Source of the DNA: Puniceicoccales bacterium
Lineage (GTDB): Bacteria > Verrucomicrobiota > Verrucomicrobiia > Opitutales > Oceanipulchritudinaceae
NCBI GenBank assembly: GCA_030595525.1
Contig: JAUVDD010000096.1
Coordinates: 1-6,561 of the forward strand
Length of the DNA stretch: 6,561 nucleotides
Direction of reading: 5' to 3'
Positions 1-5,099 of this stretch are shown one piece after another. The translations under genes were made by a program, and so were the position numbers. The notes beneath the pieces are model-generated. The model did not search any database and was not told where the DNA came from. It saw only the letters and a program-made list of their open reading frames with translations. The stretch's first letter is position 1; each line of letters starts with the position of its first letter.

Positions 1-333
1 AAAGTAAGCAGAGCCTGGTTGTTGGCCGATCCATCCAAGTCGTTACAGGTAGAGCAGGATTTGGACAAGGGAACCGTTCGCGTACGGGGCCCAGTCACCG
101 CACCCGATCCAATCGTCACCGTTATCGCCCTCGAAGTGGACGGAGATATCGAAGTAATTCCCGCCAAGCGCCCCTACTTCTGGCACAAGGGTAAAGGCAT
201 TAAACTAGAAGCCAGTGCTCCCGAAGAGGACCAGAAGAAAGCTTCGAAGGAAGAAGAAAAACTGGATGCAGCCCGTACCAAGGCCCACGAGTTTTATGAA
301 AAACTTAACTTGGGGCAACAAGCAAGTCGGTGA
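1..333 (+). CDS. probable GH29 alpha-L-fucosidase, C-terminal fragment
   Basis: The reading frame is open from base 1 and ends at TGA 331-333, giving the last 110 codons of a gene that starts outside the window. The TTG near base 19 is internal, since the frame continues upstream as KVSRAW. The pattern AWLLADPSKSL…VRVRGPVTAPDPIVTVIALEVDG matches the C-terminal beta-sandwich of GH29 alpha-L-fucosidases, where a 'LLAD…' strand is followed by 'P…APDP…TVI.LE..G'. The catalytic barrel and its nucleophile Asp lie outside the window. GH29 enzymes release terminal alpha-L-fucose with retention of configuration and are usually secreted or periplasmic. After the sandwich comes an unusual charged tail (about residues 60-105, rich in Lys, Glu and Ala, possibly helical). 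It runs convergent to the minus-strand genes. Without the barrel, another glycosidase with a similar C-terminal sandwich cannot be excluded. Confidence 0.68.
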   Translation, partial: KVSRAWLLADPSKSLQVEQDLDKGTVRVRGPVTAPDPIVTVIALEVDGDIEVIPAKRPYFWHKGKGIKLEASAPEEDQKKASKEEEKLDAARTKAHEFYEKLNLGQQASR

Positions 334-396
334 TCCTGAAACAGGCACTGACTTACTGCCCTTTATGTATGGCCTGAAAAGAACTATACGGGCTAA

Positions 397-570
397 CATC
401 ACGAGCGGAACCATCAGGGCTTGGACAATCTGATTCCAATGCCATTTGCCAACCAGAATCAGGACGGAAAGAGACCGATTGTAAAAAGTGAACGGCTAGG
501 AGGACTACTCAATTACTACTATCGCGAATCTGAAACAAAAAACGGAAAGGAGGAGCTAAGGGCAGCATAA
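397..570 (+). pseudogene. transposase (rve/DDE integrase type) 3'-end remnant, copy 1
   Basis: In frame 1, bases 397-570 read HHERNHQGLDN, then RPIVKSERLGGLL and NYYYRES, ending LRAA and TAA (568-570). The block 'HHERNHQG..N' followed after some 25-35 residues by '(R)LGGLLNYYYR' is the familiar C-terminal tail of rve-type integrase/transposase proteins of IS3/IS481-like elements. The catalytic DDE core is absent. A stop codon (TAA 394-396) sits directly before the first His, where related proteins usually have Tyr, and bases 334-393 show no recognisable transposase sequence. This is therefore a 5'-truncated relic with no start. The family assignment rests on remembered motif patterns. I am confident it is transposase-derived but not of the exact IS family. 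Confidence 0.72.
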
Positions 571-660
571 TTGAAATAGAAATCTGATCGAAAACAGCTC
601 GCCATTTTTGAAACGAATGCGAGGATGAAAGTCGACAGGTATTAGTTTGTCACTACAGGG
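397..660 (+). mobile_element. insertion-sequence right-end remnant, copy 1
   Basis: This is the transposase tail (397-570) plus a 90-base noncoding end. From base 454 to 660 it aligns without gaps to 2619-2825, with 184 of 207 bases identical by hand count. The last 57 bases (604-660) differ at only two positions. Homology stops after the sequence CACTACAGGG, so 631-660 (beginning GTCGACAGGTATTA) is the candidate right terminal inverted repeat. I could not find a matching left end (expected to start near CCCTGTAGTG) in the window, so the element is a solo end and its target duplication cannot be checked. It fills most of the 349-base gap between the fucosidase and esterase genes and ends 22 bases from the esterase CDS. 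Confidence 0.65.
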
Positions 661-682
661 CAAAGTGAAGAGTCTATTCACA

Positions 683-2521
683 CTAATTTTCCAGATTTAG
701 CTTAAATACTTCTTTGTAGTGCTCCTTCACCTCATAAAGGGTCGGGAGCTCCATCTGCTTGCCACGATTAAAGAAAGCGTGTGGCTCACCCTCGTAAATG
801 ACGTATCGCGCTGAACCACCCTTTTTTTCAATGGCCTCAGCGAACAGGACACTCTGCTGTGGGCTAATTGTCGTATCCGCCGATCCGTGGAGTAGCAAGG
901 TCTGTGGTGGTGACGAAGCAAGATTATGAATCGCAGAGTTTGCTCCAAACGAGGGATTACCAATTCCATAGACATCACTGGTGGCAAATCTCGATCCTTC
1001 ATTTCGAACAAAATTGTATACTCCATTGTAGCCCACATATGAATCGGTGCCTGCATAGCGCTGTGCAGCTAAGGAGGAAAGTGGTGATCCTGCGGAACCA
1101 CCACTAAATCCCGTCCGGGACATGTCCAGGTTGTACTTTTTCGCATTTGCTAAAACCCATTTGTATGCCAGATCAATGTCCTCCATTGCTTCGGTAAAGT
1201 TCCCCTTAGATCCCTTGCACCGATACGCAATTCCAATACTGGCTACACCCAGCCGGGATGCCAGGTAATCTGCCTGGGTATGGCTGCCAGCGGAGGATTC
1301 CTCCATGGTCCCGCCCGACCATCCTCCTCCGTGCACCCAGAAGACAACGGGAAAGGGCCCGCCTTCCTTTGGTACTTGGATTTTCATTGGAAGGTTGTGT
1401 TCGCCATTCCTTACGGTAGCCATCGATTGGATAAAGTACTCTTCCGTTCCAAGGTCTTTCCCCTCCTCAACAATGAAGCTCAATACCCTCTTCGGATCTC
1501 GATATAGAAGCTTACCATCTGATGAACGAAATCCATCGGGTATACTGATCGTTACAAGATCACCTGAATCCCATGCTTCCGAGGACTTGAAAACCAGCCG
1601 ATTACCATTCCCTAAAAACCATTTTCCATTAAGAGGATTTCCCGAGAGCCCATTTTTCATCACCACCGGAAGTTTTTGTTCTAATCCAATAGGGACATTG
1701 AATTCTATGGTGATCGTATCCCCTTCAGGAGCCACCTTGCCAGACGGCTCCATCGATTTAATAGTCAAACTATTCGCAACAAAAGCATCTGGGAATTTAT
1801 CCTGCAGATAATTCCATATCTGATCTGTCTCCTTTTTACTCAATGCACGATCAAAGTAGATCACTTCTGCGGTTTCGCCATCAAAGGAATGAACAGGCGT
1901 ATCACCCCGATATCGTGCGTTAATAAGAAACTTATTTTCACTTAATCGGATGGGCGCCTCGAATTGGCCTTTATAAACTGTATCGGATAAACTATTACGA
2001 AAACGATAATTCACACCATCAACAACTAGTGCTGCACTGAACCATTCCTCATTCACTTCACCAAAGCTGCGGTTTTCCCTGGTATTGGTTCCACACTGCA
2101 TTGTGAGGTTTCCTGTTTTCATGACAACAAGTTGCCAGCCAGCCGGATAACTCCCTACTATCATATTACCAAACAACGTGGCAGCTGATGTCCGTTTGCC
2201 CACCCGTCCTACATAAAACAGGGTAAATGACTGTCCCGAGTCCGGACCATTCTCAATGACCAGATGCGATCCCTTATTGCCGTACCCCGCAGTAATATAT
2301 CCTGGCCAGTTCTCATAAAGCATTTGCGGATGACGGTCTGCCCGATCCTGCACGGCGGAAGCAGATCCAGTCATGCTCTTCCACTCACTGATATTGCCTG
2401 CTGTTTCAGTTAATCCTTCACCATTCTTTAACCAGATCTCACATTCAGGTACACTAGAAAGATCCCATGCATAACATATCGCACAACTAAGGAAGATAAT
2501 TAGAGATAACAATTTGTTCAT
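683..2521 (-). CDS. secreted LamG/Ig-like/alpha-beta hydrolase, probable carbohydrate esterase
   Basis: The protein has 612 residues. Residues 1-18 form a Sec signal peptide (hydrophobic LLSLIIFLSCAI, cleavage after CYA), without a consensus lipobox. Residues about 25-245 look like a concanavalin/LamG-type sandwich, ending in 'EVIYFDRALSKKETDQIWNYL'. Residues about 251-352 resemble a bacterial SbsA-type Ig-like domain (SMEPSGKVAPEGDTITIEFN). Residues about 375-608 are an alpha/beta hydrolase of the BD-FAE/alpha-beta-hydrolase-3 kind: oxyanion motif HGGGW 397-401, nucleophile Ser476 in GGSAG, Asp549 in HGSAD, and His581 in EPHAFF. The triad is complete, so the enzyme is probably active. Such enzymes remove acetyl or feruloyl groups from polysaccharides. 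The LamG and Ig domains may bind glycan or act as spacers. The start is ATG 2521-2519, chosen because it gives the signal peptide directly. No clear Shine-Dalgarno precedes it. Related insertion-sequence remnants lie on both sides. The exact acyl substrate is unknown. Confidence 0.87.
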   Translation of the reverse strand: MNKLLSLIIFLSCAICYAWDLSSVPECEIWLKNGEGLTETAGNISEWKSMTGSASAVQDRADRHPQMLYENWPGYITAGYGNKGSHLVIENGPDSGQSFTLFYVGRVGKRTSAATLFGNMIVGSYPAGWQLVVMKTGNLTMQCGTNTRENRSFGEVNEEWFSAALVVDGVNYRFRNSLSDTVYKGQFEAPIRLSENKFLINARYRGDTPVHSFDGETAEVIYFDRALSKKETDQIWNYLQDKFPDAFVANSLTIKSMEPSGKVAPEGDTITIEFNVPIGLEQKLPVVMKNGLSGNPLNGKWFLGNGNRLVFKSSEAWDSGDLVTISIPDGFRSSDGKLLYRDPKRVLSFIVEEGKDLGTEEYFIQSMATVRNGEHNLPMKIQVPKEGGPFPVVFWVHGGGWSGGTMEESSAGSHTQADYLASRLGVASIGIAYRCKGSKGNFTEAMEDIDLAYKWVLANAKKYNLDMSRTGFSGGSAGSPLSSLAAQRYAGTDSYVGYNGVYNFVRNEGSRFATSDVYGIGNPSFGANSAIHNLASSPPQTLLLHGSADTTISPQQSVLFAEAIEKKGGSARYVIYEGEPHAFFNRGKQMELPTLYEVKEHYKEVFKLNLEN

Positions 2522-2618
2522 GAATATATAGCACTAACTTAATCAGGAATCAGAGTAAACACTCAATCATTGCCCATGTACCCTCCACTTTTAGGAATAG
2601 GGTTGATTATATGTCAGC
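2522..2618 (-). promoter_or_regulatory. leader of the esterase gene with a weak candidate promoter
   Basis: This is the 97-base stretch between the esterase ATG and insertion-sequence copy 2. On the minus strand a perfect TATAAT lies at 2611-2606, about 85 bases before the ATG. A hexamer 18 bases upstream (TTATCG, 2635-2630) matches TTGACA at only three of six positions and falls inside the insertion-sequence remnant. The bases just before the ATG (GTGCTATATATTC) are AT-rich and lack a Shine-Dalgarno. A promoter is expected somewhere here because the preceding gene ends 310 bases away, but the assignment is speculative. Confidence 0.25.
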
Positions 2619-2735
2619 CAGAATCAGGACGATAAGGGACCGATTGCAAAAAGTGAACGGCTCTGAGGACTGCTGAACTACTACTATCGCGAATCTTTAA
2701 CAAAAGACGGAAAGGAGAAGCTAAGGCCAGCGTAA
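2619..2735 (+). pseudogene. transposase 3'-end remnant, copy 2, with in-frame stop
   Basis: This copy aligns codon for codon with 454-570. It reads QNQDDKGPIAKSERL, then TGA (2664-2666) in place of a Gly codon, then GLLNYYYRES and a C-terminus LRPA with TAA at 2733-2735. The HHERNHQGLDN block seen in copy 1 is missing. Upstream sequence (about 2590-2618) is only weakly similar to the corresponding part of copy 1. Fifteen of the 117 bases differ between the copies, spread 6/3/6 over codon positions 1/2/3, which shows no clear purifying selection. It cannot encode a functional protein. Confidence 0.7.
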
Positions 2736-2825
2736 TTGAAATAGGAATCTGATCGAATATGGCGCGCAATTTTTGAAACGAATGCGAGAATGAAAGTCGA
2801 CAGGTATTAATTTGTCACTACAGGG
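2619..2825 (+). mobile_element. insertion-sequence right-end remnant, copy 2
   Basis: Direct repeat of 454-660, in the same orientation and the same 207-base length. It includes the transposase tail and a 90-base noncoding end that finishes in CACTACAGGG. The terminal 57 bases are nearly identical to copy 1 (two differences), while the middle of the noncoding part (about 2750-2770) is the most diverged. It ends six bases from the end of the beta-helix CDS and occupies most of the 310-base gap before the esterase gene. No left end or target duplication is visible. Confidence 0.65.
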
Positions 2826-2831
2826 AAAAAT

Positions 2832-5099
2832 CTATTGATTGTCTTTTACTGTAAATGACCAGATTTTCCCTCTTTTAACACCGGATGTAGAAATTGCGTC
2901 CACTCGCCAGAAGTATTCTTGTCCCATACGCAAAGAACCGGGTGTGAAGATGTTGTGTTCCTGCGCGCCTTTGTGTTCTGGAGATGATTCTGTGGCGTTA
3001 AGAACGGCGGAGCTATTTGCTCCAAAGTATAGAATGTGAGATGTTGCCACATATCCCTCGAGCCACATTAGGTCGGCGTCTGGTTTGACTGTCTTCGATC
3101 CGTCAGGTGGGATGGGTGTAGAGGCCTGTGGGAGTTTGCGTCCTGGGATCCAGTAGTCTTTCGCCCCATATTCGTAAGCCCCGATATCCGGTGCTGCGCC
3201 AAGATGATCGTTCGTGACATCTGGAATTACTGCGCCCTTGTCGATCAGTTCGACTGCGTCTTTTCTCGGGCGGAAATCAAGGTTGTCGATGTCCCGCAGC
3301 AGGTCGTGTTGAGTTTTACTTTTGCCGTCTATATTGTAGTTGTTAGTCGCTGTTCCGGGAACCGGATCGGGTGTGATCCCTGCAACATTGTTCTTCGTTA
3401 TGCTGTTAGCGTTACCGTGGTAAGGAAGAGAGCCTCTCCGTCCTCGGGCGATGGACCATCCAAGGGTTGAGTCCGTCGAGATGTCTTTGTCATTGTTCGG
3501 ATTCGCATACCCGTAGAATTTATCCGTCGAGATCGAGATATCCCTTCTCTTCTCGCTGTTGCCTTCAAAGCCTACATTATTGTATGCCTGATGCTGGTCG
3601 CCTTTAAGTCTCATACTACCCGCTTTCCAGCAGACATTATGATGGACGAGTCCCTTCAGGCCGGCCGGATCGCCGTCAAAACGGATCGTGTATTTAATTG
3701 TGTCGTGAATCCAGTTATAGCGTGAGATGGAATTTGTCTGCTGCGTTACCATTCGATGGAATACGGCGCCGTCATTCTGCAACGTGGTTCCTGGATAGGA
3801 AAACGCCCTGTTGTATTCAATAGTAGCTGCGTCGCTGGGCGAACAGAAGGACGAGGCGCCAAAGTTCTCAATTGTGTTTTGTCGAACAATGGCACCCGAT
3901 CCGTTTTCAAGCAAAAGCCCTACTCCCAATCCGGGTAATCCAGCGCAACTGAAGTCGATGTTGTGGAAGTAGTTATTTTCGACTACAACGGAATTACCGC
4001 TTAGGTGAACAGCTGTTCCGTCGCTGTTCTCGAACTTACAGTTAATTACGGAGTTTCCCGGAGAGTTGTCGCCTGGGGACAAGAGTCTGGTAATCTCGAT
4101 GTCATCCTCGCAGCCGAGCATTCTCTTTGAGAAACTAGGGTAATCTAAATTGCAGTTCTTCAGTTCACATGAACTTGAAGCAGTCATCTGAATAGTTGTT
4201 GCGTAGAAGTTTAGTCCGTCGATAACGACGTTTTCACAGTTATCCAAAAGCAAGGCGTAAGACTGGGTTTTCCCCCGAATATTACCGCTGGGGATCTTTC
4301 CGTCGGCTGTCCAGAGATAGACTGTTTTGCTATTTTTATCGAAGAACCATTCGCGCGAGGCATCGAGGAGATCGAGCTTGCATTCCGTATAATACCATTG
4401 CTCGCCGAGGTACGAAGGCGCTTCATTATATTCGAAAGTACTATCGCCAGCCGAGTGCTTTGTGATCAAACAGGGATACGTTTTAAAGCTGCGACAGTTC
4501 ATTATTCCGATAGCCCCCGTCAAATCCAGGCCCGACGCTACCAGAGAGCGTTCCTGGTCGATGGCGTCATCAACCAGCAGCCCGTTTTCCGATTCCTTGT
4601 CGTTCCCCTTTGCCCAATTCGCGTTTCTTTGGAAGATCGTGTTGTCGTGAAGAAACGCATTGGGCCAGCGTGCATTAATCATCATTTCGCCGTCGTCGAA
4701 TAGTTGCCAGATGTCTTCTTCAATCATCGTTTTGTAGATGTCCCCCTTGTGGAAAATCCATTTTTTCGAACCGAGTTCTGAGAGCGCCTGTGTTCCGTCG
4801 AAGACAACTTTCTCGCCATTGTAGTTTGTGAAGACAATGCGCGCGGAGGATGTTCCTTTTAGTGAATTGATGACGTTTTCCTGGTGATAGACACCTTCTC
4901 GAATAAAGCAGGTGTCACCGGCTGACATGACGCTAGCGGCTTTCTGAACGGATGCAAAAGGACTCTCAAATGTTCCTTTATTATAATCGCTTCCGTCAGT
5001 GGCTACGAAGTAGACTCCGGCCTGGCAGAAGGTTGTCGATATTAATATCAAACAGGCCGTTAGAAGTGAGTGCTTTGCGTAGAGCCGACAAGTTTTCAT
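2832..5099 (-). CDS. secreted right-handed beta-helix protein, probable carbohydrate-active enzyme
   Basis: The protein has 755 residues. Residues 1-27 are a Sec signal peptide (LLTACLILISTTF, cleavage after CQA). The mature protein opens with YFVATDGSD…GTFESPFASVQKAA…GDTCFIREGVY (residues 30-71), the usual entry to secreted pectin-lyase-fold (DUF1565-type) proteins. The middle segment holds WQLFDDGEMMINARWPN (131-147) and REWFFDKNSKTVYLW (249-263), a pattern I associate with beta-helix glycosidases such as GH141-like proteins. Helix coils rich in Asn and Val follow (about 283-515). A PDIGAYEYG motif (637-645) and an Fn3-like domain (about 658-751, SHILYFG…EYFWRVD…IWSFTV) end the protein. The ATG overlaps the GH97 stop (ATGA), with a weak AAAAGAG eight bases upstream, so translation is probably coupled. 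The fold is clear. Lyase versus hydrolase activity, the substrate and the catalytic residues are not. Confidence 0.85.
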   Translation of the reverse strand: MKTCRLYAKHSLLTACLILISTTFCQAGVYFVATDGSDYNKGTFESPFASVQKAASVMSAGDTCFIREGVYHQENVINSLKGTSSARIVFTNYNGEKVVFDGTQALSELGSKKWIFHKGDIYKTMIEEDIWQLFDDGEMMINARWPNAFLHDNTIFQRNANWAKGNDKESENGLLVDDAIDQERSLVASGLDLTGAIGIMNCRSFKTYPCLITKHSAGDSTFEYNEAPSYLGEQWYYTECKLDLLDASREWFFDKNSKTVYLWTADGKIPSGNIRGKTQSYALLLDNCENVVIDGLNFYATTIQMTASSSCELKNCNLDYPSFSKRMLGCEDDIEITRLLSPGDNSPGNSVINCKFENSDGTAVHLSGNSVVVENNYFHNIDFSCAGLPGLGVGLLLENGSGAIVRQNTIENFGASSFCSPSDAATIEYNRAFSYPGTTLQNDGAVFHRMVTQQTNSISRYNWIHDTIKYTIRFDGDPAGLKGLVHHNVCWKAGSMRLKGDQHQAYNNVGFEGNSEKRRDISISTDKFYGYANPNNDKDISTDSTLGWSIARGRRGSLPYHGNANSITKNNVAGITPDPVPGTATNNYNIDGKSKTQHDLLRDIDNLDFRPRKDAVELIDKGAVIPDVTNDHLGAAPDIGAYEYGAKDYWIPGRKLPQASTPIPPDGSKTVKPDADLMWLEGYVATSHILYFGANSSAVLNATESSPEHKGAQEHNIFTPGSLRMGQEYFWRVDAISTSGVKRGKIWSFTVKDNQ

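Noticed and set aside
215..433. Plus-strand frame 2 open frame running past the fucosidase stop
   Set aside because: I considered it as a frameshifted continuation of the fucosidase. Its first half is a shifted reading of the Lys/Glu-rich tail, and its end overlaps the transposase relic in the wrong frame, so there is no support for a real product.
665..681. Hairpin GTGAA/TTCAC just after the esterase stop, as a possible terminator
   Set aside because: The stem is only five pairs with a seven-base loop and just three T residues follow on the minus strand, too weak to call.
715..722. TGTAGTG-like sequence as a left inverted repeat of the element
   Set aside because: The match is only seven bases and lies inside the conserved 3' coding part of the esterase, so it is most likely chance.
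1305..1811. 168-codon plus-strand open frame opposite the esterase gene
   Set aside because: It overlaps the hydrolase and Ig-like domains in antisense, its product is low-complexity and Ser/Pro-rich, and no family is recognisable.
397..2825. Intact composite transposon
   Set aside because: Both flanking copies lack a left end and the transposase core, carry disabling changes, and no target duplication can be shown. Only a relic can be supported.
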